Shown here: positions 1 to 8,041 of the stretch, one piece after another
How the letters are laid out: each line of letters opens with the position of its first letter
Numbering within the stretch: the first letter of the stretch is position 1
Source: Gammaproteobacteria bacterium
GTDB taxonomy: Bacteria > Pseudomonadota > Gammaproteobacteria > Steroidobacterales > Rariloculaceae
Direction of reading: 5' to 3'
Assembly: GCA_022826245.1 (NCBI GenBank)
Contig: JAJDVG010000053.1
Coordinates: 1-64,000 of the forward strand
DNA: 64,000 bases
Position numbers and translations under genes: made by a program
Notes under the pieces: generated by a model
Database searches by the model: none
Told to the model about the DNA's origin: nothing
What the model saw: the letters and a program-made list of their open reading frames with translations, nothing else

Positions 1-59
1 AAACCGTCGTCATCGAGGGCAATAGCTACCGCATGAAGGACGCCAACACCGAATCATGA
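1..59 (+). CDS. istB: IstB-like ATP-binding protein of an IS21-family element, C-terminal end only
   Basis: The frame beginning at base 3 reads TVVIEGNSYRMKDANTES and stops with TGA at 57-59. This matches the usual C-terminus of IstB, the AAA+ helper protein of IS21-family transposases, which typically ends in a segment like VIxIxGxSYRLK. The gene enters from beyond the left edge of the window, so whether the element is intact cannot be judged. The assignment rests on 18 residues and on the context: the next gene, on the other strand, loses its C-terminus about 70 bp further on. Confidence 0.6.
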   Translation, partial: TVVIEGNSYRMKDANTES

Positions 60-130
60 TCGCGGCCACCAAAACGACCTTGCAGAAACCTACAACTTCA
101 AACTGCTGGTTTTAGTGCATCTTCACAGTG
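1..130. mobile_element. Right end of an IS21-family insertion (boundary approximate)
   Basis: The istB tail is followed by about 70 bp of lower-GC non-coding DNA that then meets the truncated helicase gene. The helicase frame keeps family-like sequence up to about PMGA and then reads only a few unrelated residues before its stop at 112-114, which places the junction at roughly 120-136. The terminal inverted repeat and target duplication cannot be confirmed because the left end of the element lies outside the window. Confidence 0.4.
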
Positions 131-1425
131 TTGCTAGCACCCATCGGCGCATCCAGCCTGGATCGGGGTTCGTGGCCGAGCAGCGAGGCGCAGTGCGTCG
201 CGATGCGCACAGTGTTCCTGCAGTTTTCCTGTAGCAGATAGGGCTGTCCGAACTCCTCGGGCAGGCGAGGCTCCTCGACGTAGAGGTTCTGGTTCGGGTC
301 GAAGAAGACGTAATAGCAGGTCTTGTCGGCCGGATCCCGGAAGACCGATTCGAGGCTGGTCCACCACAGTTCGTGGAAGTCTTGTCCCTCGTCGACCACG
401 ACGGCGTCGAACCTGTGCTCCGGCCCCAGCCGCTCGCAGGCCTGCACCAGGGCTTCCGGCGCCAGGTCGTTCCAGAATTCCTGCGTGTTCCTGTCACCCA
501 TTTGCCAGAGCGGAACGCCCGCTTGCTTGCAAAGCGCGTCGGTGAGGCCGTGGTAGTTTTCGATGACGAGGCTGTCGCCGAAGGATTCGGGGACCGCGTT
601 GCGCAGCCAATCCTTGAGCGGGCGGTTGTAACAGAGGAACAGCGTGCGCGCGCCGGTTCGGGCGATGTCCTGCGCCTTGGCGAGGGCGAGGATGGTCTTG
701 CCGGAGCCCGCCACGCCCTGGATCGCTGCCTGCGTCTGGTTGGCGAGGATGTCGAGGATCCGTTGCTGGTCGTCGGTCATGCGCCGCAGGCGCTCCTCCT
801 GGTCCTCGATCTTGCGCCACGCGACCGGGATCAGTTGGTACTTCGGAAACAGCGCCGTGCGGACGGTTTCCACGCTGCGGTCCGTAAGTGCGCGGTGATC
901 GGGTCGATTGAAGCTGCCGAAGATGCGCCGGACCGAATCGTTCACCTGCTTCAGTCTGGTGGCGTCCAGGATCAGTTCGGGCTGGATGCTCGGCGGCATC
1001 TGTCCGTCGAACCGACAGTCGGGGAACGCGACCGCGAAACCGTAGGTGAAGGGCAGATTGTCGCCAGCGCGTCCGAACTGGTCTTTCACCAGGCCGACGA
1101 TGTCGTGCATGCCACGCTGCGCCTGGGCAAACGGGTCCTTGTTGAGCAAACGCTCCTCGCCGCGGACGATCCGGACCCATTGCCTGCCGTCGAACAGCAG
1201 CGAACCGCCCTTGACCTCGACGAACAGCAGGCCGCGCTCGGCATCGAGCAGCACGAAGTCGCACTCGCCTTCCATGATCGTGCCGGCCCGGCTGCGGCTG
1301 AGCCAGTTGAAGCCGTGAAAGACCTCGACGCGGTTGGGAAGGTGCTCGACCAGGGCGCGGGCGACGGTGCGTTCGCCGGGGTTGTTGATCTCTGCGGGGT
1401 CGAGGGCGGGGAAGAGTTTAGCCAT
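112..1425 (-). CDS. NERD-domain superfamily 1 helicase, C-terminally truncated
   Basis: A 437-residue protein with an N-terminal NERD nuclease-related domain (GECDF at 53-57 and VEVKGG at 69-74, the D/E/K catalytic pattern) followed by a UvrD-like helicase core: Walker A GVAGSGKT at 237-244 and Walker B VVVDEGQDF at 342-350. NERD helicases usually continue for a further 100-250 residues carrying helicase motifs IV-VI. Here the frame ends shortly after NCRNTVRIA with a short non-homologous tail SNTVKMH. The break coincides with the IS21 end, so the gene is most simply explained as cut by that insertion. ATP binding may survive, but motif VI appears lost, so activity is doubtful. Such proteins are thought to act in DNA repair or defence. 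Confidence 0.75.
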   Translation of the reverse strand: MAKLFPALDPAEINNPGERTVARALVEHLPNRVEVFHGFNWLSRSRAGTIMEGECDFVLLDAERGLLFVEVKGGSLLFDGRQWVRIVRGEERLLNKDPFAQAQRGMHDIVGLVKDQFGRAGDNLPFTYGFAVAFPDCRFDGQMPPSIQPELILDATRLKQVNDSVRRIFGSFNRPDHRALTDRSVETVRTALFPKYQLIPVAWRKIEDQEERLRRMTDDQQRILDILANQTQAAIQGVAGSGKTILALAKAQDIARTGARTLFLCYNRPLKDWLRNAVPESFGDSLVIENYHGLTDALCKQAGVPLWQMGDRNTQEFWNDLAPEALVQACERLGPEHRFDAVVVDEGQDFHELWWTSLESVFRDPADKTCYYVFFDPNQNLYVEEPRLPEEFGQPYLLQENCRNTVRIATHCASLLGHEPRSRLDAPMGASNTVKMH

Positions 1426-1636
1426 GTGTTAATACAGTTCAGGAAACGGGCCGAATTCGCTGGGCATGGCTCAGCCCGTAGTCTGAGGACTGGGGACTCC
1501 AAGCGTCACATCGGGATATCCCGTTAAGGCGACCGGGGGATTCAACCCTTGTTGCTTGCTGCTGTCAAAGAAAACGTTTGCATGCTGCGATTGCGAATCG
1601 AGCCGAAATCGAGCTTCAGGTAGCGGCACCCGCGCC

Positions 1637-2551
1637 TTACCCAAACACCGCTGCAAGCCGGTCGGCCAATTCTGCACGCTCCTTCGGTTCCAGCGCGCCC
1701 AACCTCATAATCTGCCAACGCACGGCAGGTAGCGTCTGCGCGTGCTCGACTTCGAGAAGCGGCCACTCCGGCGCGCCCCTTTGGAACGAGAGCAAGAAGC
1801 GCCGATGAGTGTCCGGCATTCCGCCCACCATACCGGCGATCATCTCCTCGCGCGTTTGCTCAAGCTCTTCGAGCGTGACGGGACTCTCCGTCATCCCGGC
1901 GAGGCCACGCGCGTACTCGTCCGCCAAGTCGCGACGGGCCGGCGCGAGCAGTCTCCAAATCGGTCGGTGATGACTGATCAGATACACTACGAAGGCAGCG
2001 CGCAACGGCGCGTCGATACCTTCGTTCGACAATAGGTCCCGGACATCAAACAAGTCGCGCGGATGTTGTCGGTGCAGCGCCGCGACAATTTTTCCGGCGT
2101 ACAGATCCGCGAAAGACACGACCTGAATCTCGGCAAAGCCGAAGTGCTCTTCGACAGCGTCGGAAACCGACCTCTCCTCTGGTTCCAGCACGCATCCCCG
2201 TAGCACCGGGGTGACTTCGATCTTGATCTGCGTTACCCGTTCACGAATGAAGAGCTTGTTGATGGTGCCTTCCTCTGCCAGCCTCCCTCGTTGGACGCGA
2301 GCCAACCGGATCGACCCTTCGACGCGCTCCTGGATTCGGCGTAAGGCCGTCTCAATGTCCTGAAGCGATTCCTCGCGATCAGCCACTGGTAGATAGGCCA
2401 GATCGATATCAACCGACAGCCGCGGCAGATTCCTGATGAACAGGTTGATCGCCGTGCCGCCCTTCAGCGCGAAACAGTCCTCCTCCGCAACGAACGGAAG
2501 GACGCGCACCAGCAATGCGACCTGCCGCTGGTATCGCTCATCCACCGGCAT
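1637..2551 (-). CDS. abiEii: AbiEii-family nucleotidyltransferase toxin
   Basis: A 304-residue nucleotidyltransferase-like toxin of a type IV toxin-antitoxin system. The polymerase-beta-type signature is visible: KGGTA at 30-34, the metal-binding SVDIDLAY at 46-53, IKIEV at 109-113, and the family motif YAGKIVAALHRQHPRDLFDV at 151-170. In characterised AbiE systems the toxin transfers nucleotides (GTP in AbiEii of S. agalactiae; tRNA in related MenT toxins) and arrests growth, giving phage abortive infection. Its ATG lies inside the end of the upstream antitoxin gene (14-nt overlap), so the two are translationally coupled. Confidence 0.88.
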   Translation of the reverse strand: MPVDERYQRQVALLVRVLPFVAEEDCFALKGGTAINLFIRNLPRLSVDIDLAYLPVADREESLQDIETALRRIQERVEGSIRLARVQRGRLAEEGTINKLFIRERVTQIKIEVTPVLRGCVLEPEERSVSDAVEEHFGFAEIQVVSFADLYAGKIVAALHRQHPRDLFDVRDLLSNEGIDAPLRAAFVVYLISHHRPIWRLLAPARRDLADEYARGLAGMTESPVTLEELEQTREEMIAGMVGGMPDTHRRFLLSFQRGAPEWPLLEVEHAQTLPAVRWQIMRLGALEPKERAELADRLAAVFG

Positions 2552-3416
2552 CGAGGTCTCTTGGAACGGTGATCAGGTATTTGGAATCCAGCTTTCCGCC
2601 CTCGACCAGCATGCGCTTGCCGCTGCCGAGATCTATCCCGCTGCGGTCCAGCCGCTTGAGCCACGCGTGACGATGCCGCTCCGCGAACCAAAGGAACAGG
2701 CGCTTGACCTTGATGCTGCGGCATTCCTGCAGAAGACGGGTCATCCGCCTGGGACTGAGGCTGACGAGACTTTCCATCAGCATGTCGGCCTGATGGAAAC
2801 TTTCCTTGTGGGGAAGTTCGTCCAGCAACTCGAGGATCGCGCGCTCCGGTGTCGAGACAACCATCGGCCATTGCCCATCGCCAAAATACCTCCACGTCAG
2901 GCTGCCGCGGATGCTCGTCAGATTCGAATAATCCCCGTAGGCAATGACCGATTCGAGACCAATGACAGCCTCCGGGATCGCTTCCCCATGAAACAGCTTC
3001 CTGGCATTGTGGAACACGAAGACCGTCTCGACCGGGAGCTTCCCGAGCCAGCCCGGCGCCGCTTCGTCGCCGTAGAGATGAACCTCCCTGGGTCCCGCAC
3101 TCGATGCATAGTGGGCAAATCCGTCAAGCTCGAGCGCTGTACGCCCACCGACCGCGATCGGACGTTTCAAGATCGACTGGAGCGAGATGACGACATGCTG
3201 CCAACGCAGCGGCGCGACCGACTCATCGACCCCCGGCCTGTACAGCGGGCGCCGGAACACGCCTCGCGTCACCGATTGCAGCCATCCGCTGGCCACATAG
3301 CGGCTACGCAACGAACTCGGATAGCCCTCTGCCGTGAACCAGGCCGCATCGGCCAGCATGCCCTCGGGCAGGAGACGATGCAGTCGGTTTAACATTGCCC
3401 GTTTTTGATGCTTCAT
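2538..3416 (-). CDS. abiEi: AbiEi-family antitoxin / transcriptional autorepressor
   Basis: A 292-residue protein with an N-terminal winged-helix region (about residues 10-60; GWLQSVTRGVFRRPLYRPG is typical of the wing) and a longer C-terminal domain that in AbiEi/COG5340 proteins is required to neutralise the toxin. It is the first gene of the pair and overlaps AbiEii by 14 nt. Type IV antitoxins act without forming a stable complex with the toxin and repress their own promoter through inverted repeats. The AT-rich stretch directly upstream (3417-3480) is the only markedly AT-rich DNA in this region and would be the promoter/operator. Confidence 0.85.
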   Translation of the reverse strand: MKHQKRAMLNRLHRLLPEGMLADAAWFTAEGYPSSLRSRYVASGWLQSVTRGVFRRPLYRPGVDESVAPLRWQHVVISLQSILKRPIAVGGRTALELDGFAHYASSAGPREVHLYGDEAAPGWLGKLPVETVFVFHNARKLFHGEAIPEAVIGLESVIAYGDYSNLTSIRGSLTWRYFGDGQWPMVVSTPERAILELLDELPHKESFHQADMLMESLVSLSPRRMTRLLQECRSIKVKRLFLWFAERHRHAWLKRLDRSGIDLGSGKRMLVEGGKLDSKYLITVPRDLDAGG

Positions 3417-3423
3417 GGTGGCT

Positions 3424-3465
3424 AAAATAGATTGTTTTCAAACCTCGCGCAAGTTTGACATTGTC
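3424..3465 (-). promoter_or_regulatory. Candidate abiE promoter and operator
   Basis: On the minus strand a TTGCGC (-35, 3447-3452) is followed after 17 bp by TATTTT (-10, 3424-3429), which would start transcription almost at the abiEi ATG (3416). Just upstream lies the palindrome GACATTGTC (3457-3465). AbiEi proteins are known to bind inverted repeats in their promoter, but the match here is by eye and the -35 is poor. Confidence 0.3.
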
Positions 3466-3902
3466 TCTATTTAATCTTTTTAAGTGCGCAATCTGAAGAA
3501 TCATCAAACCTCCCGGCCGGCTCCGTGATCCCATCGCCCCCGCATGTCTGCGGAGGACACCGATACGGCTCACGGCCCTTGCACCTCAATTACCATGAGC
3601 AAATGTTTCGCCCGCGATCTCGCAACGTACCCGCGCACGCAAATCCCTGAACCCAGAGCGGCCGACGGTCAGGACCAGGTCGCGCTCATGCGCGCCGTAG
3701 ACGAATGAAGCATCTCAACAACCGCCGGGTCCGTCCGCTCGGCCCAAGCGATCAGGAGTTGTGTCGCCCGACGACCTGACTGTGGCATGATCGAACGATC
3801 GTCAACGCACGGGGCAGGCTCACGGGCGCCGGGCTCGCGTTGAATCCTGGCGAGCGGAGGATCAACGCATCCGAATCCGCTGCGGAACCGGAAGCGACGC
3901 GC
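3466..3902. other. Long intergenic stretch with no convincing gene
   Basis: The first part is AT-rich promoter DNA for abiE, and the rest has normal GC. No frame shows convincing coding character. A 39-codon minus-strand frame (3669-3788) contains TQLLIAW, faintly like the N-terminus of ECF sigma factors, but it stops early and continues in no other frame that I could follow. It may be decayed coding sequence. Confidence 0.4.
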
Positions 3903-4235
3903 CTACGCGCCGCCGAGACGAGTTGAGTAGAATTGGATGACCGCCATCATCAAGCCGGTGGCGGGAATCAACACGCCCACCACGATCAGGACCGCGCGCA
4001 TGATTTCCGAGCGCAGCGTGGCTTCCAACGATTGCAGTTTGGTTTCCACGCCGTCGATCCGGGCGTGCAGTTCCGTCCCCAGCTTCGCGATGGCTGCGTC
4101 GAAGTACTCTCTGGTCACAAATTGATTGACGGATTGGCCCATGACCGCCACGATGGCTTCGGCGTGTTCGGAATCCATGCCCGCCGCCTTGAGCCTGCGG
4201 GCTGCTTCCAGTGTATCAAACGCCGGTTCGGACAT
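3903..4235 (-). CDS. DUF1640-like coiled-coil membrane-anchored protein
   Basis: A 110-residue protein: an N-terminal helix containing AARRLKAAGMDSEHAEAIV, a coiled-coil segment (about residues 45-78, heptad-like LGTELHARIDGVETKLQSLE), and one C-terminal transmembrane helix (about 80-103, AVLIVVGVLIPATGLMMAVI). This architecture matches the small DUF1640/CCDC90-type proteins common in proteobacteria, where function is unknown. It stands alone, with no operon partner. It is a tail-anchored inner-membrane candidate with the coiled coil in the cytoplasm. Confidence 0.65.
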   Translation of the reverse strand: MSEPAFDTLEAARRLKAAGMDSEHAEAIVAVMGQSVNQFVTREYFDAAIAKLGTELHARIDGVETKLQSLEATLRSEIMRAVLIVVGVLIPATGLMMAVIQFYSTRLGGA

Positions 4236-4385
4236 GATTGGCCTCCTGCGGTCGCCCGCCGGGGACGGGCTTTCGTCAGGCGGAGCTTGAGGTCACCATA
4301 GCGCCTGCGCCGCGGCGCGCAACGTCGTTTTTGGACGGATCCGCAAGAAATGCACGCATCGATTCGGAATGACCGGTAGGGCGTC

Positions 4386-5138
4386 GTGTGCGGTCGATTC
4401 AACATCATTACCGACCCCTCGGCGTGGATGTCAGCCCTCGATGTCGTTCGCTCGAGCGATGACCCGGGCCGTTTCGAACCGCGCTACAACATCGGCCCCA
4501 GCGAACCGCCACGACCCGCCGGTTCCAGACGCGCCACGCCCCGGCGCATCACCCGCGTGCCGATCGCTTACCGCCGAGGCGACGAGTTTGTCGGCGAAGA
4601 TGCCATCTGGCCCCTCATACCGGTGTGGGCGCGAGGCGAAGTGCCCAGGTACAGCACCGCCAATGCGCGGTCCGAGGAGATGGCGGGCAAGAATTCGTAT
4701 CGCAATGCCTGGAAGCGCGAACAGCGATGCCTGATATACGCCAGCGGGTTTTTCGAGTGGCAGGCACGGCCCGGCCGGAAGGTCAAGCAACCCTGGCATA
4801 TACGGCTTCGCGGGCAGGATGATTTCGCATTCGGAGGACTATGGGAGTCCTCGCGGGCGGGAGATGGCACGGAGGTCCTGTCCTGCACGATCGTGACGTT
4901 GCCCGCCAACTCGCTGATGCGCGAGATCCACAACGCCGGCCGCAACCGGCACCGCATGCCGTTGATTCTGCCGCGGGACAGACAGAGGGCCTGGCTTGAC
5001 TCGTCTCCCGAGTCGGCAATGGGTCTCGTCGCAGCCGTGCGGTCCGACGCATTGGAGGCGTGGCCGTTGTCCACCGCCGTGAACAATCCGAATCTCAATG
5101 ACCCACGCATTCTGGAGCCGGTAACGCTTGGTTCATGA
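4386..5138 (+). CDS. yedK: SRAP-family protein (YedK/HMCES-like abasic-site sensor)
   Basis: A 250-residue SOS response-associated peptidase-domain protein. The GTG start at 4386 is fixed by the family, because the second residue must be the catalytic cysteine (MCGRF), which becomes N-terminal after Met removal and forms a thiazolidine DNA-protein crosslink with abasic sites in single-stranded DNA. Other family signatures are YNIGPSE at 34-40, ARSE at 94-97, FFEW at 122-125 and HRMP at 189-192. The length is typical. The protein shields abasic sites at replication forks. No LexA box is visible upstream. Confidence 0.9.
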   Translation: MCGRFNIITDPSAWMSALDVVRSSDDPGRFEPRYNIGPSEPPRPAGSRRATPRRITRVPIAYRRGDEFVGEDAIWPLIPVWARGEVPRYSTANARSEEMAGKNSYRNAWKREQRCLIYASGFFEWQARPGRKVKQPWHIRLRGQDDFAFGGLWESSRAGDGTEVLSCTIVTLPANSLMREIHNAGRNRHRMPLILPRDRQRAWLDSSPESAMGLVAAVRSDALEAWPLSTAVNNPNLNDPRILEPVTLGS

Positions 5139-5216
5139 CGCGGGAGGGACCGTCAACTGGGCTGCCGTCCGGGATCCTGACGGCTCGCGCCGTCGCCACC
5201 TCAATCACCGCTGGCG

Positions 5217-5418
5217 ATGATGCAGGAGGAGTTCAACGTCGATCCCGACCGGACCTACCTGATGGGGCACTCGATGGGCGGCGAAATTCGAAGAGTTGGA
5301 CATGACGCACGAGTACCTGGAGATCGCGGGCGGCGACCATGGCGACATCATCGGGAGCGGCATGCCGAACATCTTCGCGTTCTTTGAGCGGCATACGAAG
5401 GCGTCGAGGTCGCATTGA
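5217..5418 (+). pseudogene. Alpha/beta-hydrolase (esterase/depolymerase-like) remnant
   Basis: Two frames carry pieces of one hydrolase. From 5217 the sequence reads MMQEEFNVDPDRTYLMGHSMGG, the classic nucleophile elbow GHSMGG after a VDPDR strand. At about 5283 the coding sense moves to another frame reading KFEELDMTHEYLEIAGGDHG, which contains the catalytic-histidine region (GGDHG) and ends at TGA 5416-5418. The roughly 100-150 residues normally between serine and histidine are missing, so this is an internal deletion with frame change. The N-terminal half is also absent upstream. Non-functional. Confidence 0.7.
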
Positions 5419-5429
5419 CGGCGCGTGGG

Positions 5430-5681
5430 TCACCCGACGGCTTCGAGCTCTTCCCGCAGAATACGCCGAAGAGTCCTCGCATCCACGGGACTGCTCGCCT
5501 TGGCAAGGTATTCATTCAGGGCATCGTTGATCAGCGTCTGGTAACCGCGACCGGCCTTGTCGCCTTTCGCTCTGAATGCCTCGATGACATCGTTGTCGAG
5601 GTACATCGTGACCCGAGTCTTTCCCTTGGAGCGCAAGATCGGGCCGCGCTTGCCCTTACTGAAATCGTACTCCTGCTTCAT
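5430..5681 (-). CDS. BrnA-like antitoxin, orphan
   Basis: An 83-residue protein (MKQEYDFSKGKRGPI...) with a C-terminal ribbon-helix-helix (KTRVTMYLDNDVIEAFRAKG, then GYQTLINDALNEYL), the pattern of the BrnA antitoxin family. The start at 5681 is preferred because GAGAAGG precedes it, and because the longer in-frame extension to 5756 runs through the likely operator. BrnA normally neutralises the RelE-like RNase BrnT, encoded immediately upstream. No BrnT frame is present on either side, so the antitoxin is solitary. It probably autoregulates through the tandem palindromes at 5731-5751. Confidence 0.65.
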   Translation of the reverse strand: MKQEYDFSKGKRGPILRSKGKTRVTMYLDNDVIEAFRAKGDKAGRGYQTLINDALNEYLAKASSPVDARTLRRILREELEAVG

Positions 5682-5730
5682 ATGCCCTTCTCTCGGACGC
5701 TGGGTCCCATTTGACATCCATTCATGGGTG

Positions 5731-5751
5731 GTATGCATATTGTATGCATAC
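5731..5751. promoter_or_regulatory. Tandem palindromic operator upstream of the BrnA-like gene
   Basis: GTATGCATA occurs at 5731-5739 and again within GTATGCATAC at 5742-5751. The two starts are 11 bp apart, one helical turn, and the second copy is a perfect 10-bp palindrome. On the minus strand the junction contains TACAAT, a possible -10. Adjacent half-sites one turn apart are the normal arrangement for ribbon-helix-helix repressors. A TTGACA on the plus strand at 5711-5716 has no well-spaced -10. Confidence 0.5.
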
Positions 5752-5980
5752 ATCAAGGCGTATTAGTGCCTGCACCCCAGCTTGCAGTCTTCGACCGGCG
5801 CGTGCCAATCCCTGACGGCAGAACCCCCGGCGCTGCGCTACACTCGACACTGACCAAGATTCGAAAACGAGGCGCGCAACTGAACGACGCGCGCCACAAT
5901 ACTGGCACCGTGCGGCCAAGCGTCAGGACAACGATCATCCCGGAAGCGACCTTGCGAACGCACCACGAAAGGTAACGGCA

Positions 5981-8041
5981 ATGACTCGACCGACCGATCC
6001 CAAGCAAGCGTCGTCCAGGCCTTCCAGCGAGCACAGGGACGCAGCGTCTGATTCGTACTCCCGCGGTCCTCTTGACCCCTCGAGTGAGTCAACGCTCGAC
6101 GGGACCGTTCCATCCATGCAACGTCGCGCGTTCCTGAAAACCGGCACACTCGCCGGCGCTGCGGCGCTCGCTGGCGCCACGGACGCATCGCGCGCTCAGT
6201 CGACCGACTCCGCCGCAGCGGGGCAGGGCGCGACGACCCCGATCATGACCGCCCAGGACGAGGCCATGCCCCCCGCCGACGTCCAGGTCATGAGCGCCGA
6301 TGAGCGCGCGGGTTCCGACTACATGGTCGATGTCTTCAAGTCGCTCGATTTCGAGTATTTCTGCTCGAATCCGGGCTCGAGCTTCCGCGGGCTGCATGAG
6401 TCGTTGGTCAACTACGGCGGCAACGTGAATCCCGAGTTCATCACCTGCCTGCACGAAGAGTCGTCGGTCGCCATGGCGCACGGCTACTTCAAGGCCGAAG
6501 GCAAGCCGCTCGCGATCATGGCGCACGGGACCGTCGGCCTGCAGCACGCGGCGATGGCGATCTACAACGCCTGGTGCGACCGGGTGCCGGTCTACGTGAT
6601 CCTTGGCAACCACGGCGATGCGGCGCTCCGCCGCGGCGCGGAGTGGTATCACGGCGTGCAGGACGCGGCGAACATGGTGCGCGACTACACGAAATGGGAC
6701 GACACGCCGTGGTCGCTCACGCACTTCGCGGAATCAGCCGTGCGGGCCTACAAGGTCGCGATGACTCCGCCGATGGCGCCTGTCGTGCTTACGCTCGACG
6801 GTCACCTGCAGGAGGGGCCGATCGCGAAGAACGCCGCGCTGCCGATTCCAAGACTCACCGTGCCGGCGCCGCCGCAAGGTGAATCCGGCGCCGTCGAGGA
6901 GACCGCGCGACTGCTCGTCGAGGCGGAGTACCCCGTCCTCGTCGCAGACCGCCTCGCACGCACGCCGGCCGGCATCGGCCTGCTCGTCGAACTCGCCGAA
7001 CTCCTGCAGGCTGCCGTGATCGACCAGGGCAGCCGCCTGAACTTCCCGAACCGCCACCCGCTCAACCAGAGCCTGCGCGCCGGGGCCGTGATCCCGGAAG
7101 CGGACGTCATCGTCGGTTTCGAACTCACGGATTTCTGGGGGACGGTCAACGCGCTGCGCGATCAGTTGCACCGCTCCGTGCGGCGGGTCGCGAGCCCATC
7201 CGCGAAGCTCATTTCCGTGACGGCCGGCGATCTCTACTTCGGCTCGAATTACCAGGACTTCCGCCGCATGCAGGAAGTGGATATCGCGATCGCCGCGGAC
7301 GCCGAAGCGACGCTGCCGGCGCTGATCGAGGCCGTTAGGCGACTCGCTGATCGGGGCCGACAGCGTGCATTCGCCGAGCGCGGGCAGAGGCTGGCCGAGG
7401 CAAGCTCCGCTGCGGCGCACGATGCCCGGGTCGCGGCGACCTATGCCTGGGACGCGAGCCCCGTCAGCACGGCACGGCTTTGCTCGGAGATCTGGGCGCA
7501 GATCCGGAACGAGGACTGGTCGCTGGTGTCGAGCTACTACAGCGATGGCGGCGCTTGGCCGCGCAAGCTATGGGACTTCGACCGCCACCACCAGTGGCTC
7601 GGGCACGCGGGCGGCGGCGGCATCGGCTACGGCGCGCCGGCTTCGGTCGGTGCGGCGCTCGCGAACCGCAAGCACGGCAGGTTCTCGGTATCGATCCAGA
7701 CAGACGGCGACATGATGTACGCGCCGGGCGTGCTCTGGACGGCCGCACACCACAGCATCCCGCTGCTCTGCGTGATGAACAACAACCGCGCCTATCACAT
7801 GGAGGTCATGCACGTGCAGCGCATCTGCAATGCGCGCAACCGGGATATCGATCGCGCGCGGGTTGGTAGCGTGATTACCGATCCGGATATCGACTATGCG
7901 GGGATGGCGCGGTCGCTCGGAGTGCATGCGGAAGGGCCGATTGCGGATCCCGCCGAACTTGGACCGGCGCTGGAGCGTGCGGTTGCGGTCGTCAAGAGTG
8001 GCGAACCTGCGCTTGTTGATGTTGTGACGCAGGTGCGATGA
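5981..8041 (+). CDS. Tat-exported thiamine-pyrophosphate enzyme (2-oxoacid decarboxylase/oxidase-like)
   Basis: A 686-residue member of the acetolactate synthase/benzoylformate decarboxylase/pyruvate oxidase superfamily. The N-terminal PYR domain contains the cofactor-activating glutamate (LHEESSVAMAHGYF), and the C-terminal PP domain has the TPP-Mg motif (TDGDMMYAPG...MNNN). Unusually, it carries a twin-arginine signal: MQRRAFLKTGTLAGAAALAG, RR at residues 48-49, which implies folding with cofactor and export to the periplasm. The start at 5981 has AAAGG eight bases upstream. An internal ATG at 6116 would begin right at the Tat signal and is the alternative. It overlaps the following cytochrome c gene by 4 nt (ATGA), suggesting that the cytochrome accepts its electrons. 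The substrate is unknown. Confidence 0.8.
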   Translation: MTRPTDPKQASSRPSSEHRDAASDSYSRGPLDPSSESTLDGTVPSMQRRAFLKTGTLAGAAALAGATDASRAQSTDSAAAGQGATTPIMTAQDEAMPPADVQVMSADERAGSDYMVDVFKSLDFEYFCSNPGSSFRGLHESLVNYGGNVNPEFITCLHEESSVAMAHGYFKAEGKPLAIMAHGTVGLQHAAMAIYNAWCDRVPVYVILGNHGDAALRRGAEWYHGVQDAANMVRDYTKWDDTPWSLTHFAESAVRAYKVAMTPPMAPVVLTLDGHLQEGPIAKNAALPIPRLTVPAPPQGESGAVEETARLLVEAEYPVLVADRLARTPAGIGLLVELAELLQAAVIDQGSRLNFPNRHPLNQSLRAGAVIPEADVIVGFELTDFWGTVNALRDQLHRSVRRVASPSAKLISVTAGDLYFGSNYQDFRRMQEVDIAIAADAEATLPALIEAVRRLADRGRQRAFAERGQRLAEASSAAAHDARVAATYAWDASPVSTARLCSEIWAQIRNEDWSLVSSYYSDGGAWPRKLWDFDRHHQWLGHAGGGGIGYGAPASVGAALANRKHGRFSVSIQTDGDMMYAPGVLWTAAHHSIPLLCVMNNNRAYHMEVMHVQRICNARNRDIDRARVGSVITDPDIDYAGMARSLGVHAEGPIADPAELGPALERAVAVVKSGEPALVDVVTQVR

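Noticed and set aside
3669..3788. 39-codon minus-strand frame resembling the start of an ECF sigma factor (TQLLIAW)
   Set aside because: Too short, stops before any conserved sigma region 2 motif, and I could not follow a continuation in another frame.
5711..5716. Consensus TTGACA on the plus strand as promoter of the TPP-enzyme operon
   Set aside because: No -10 hexamer at 16-18 bp, and the DNA between it and the gene at 5981 is better explained as the BrnA operator region.
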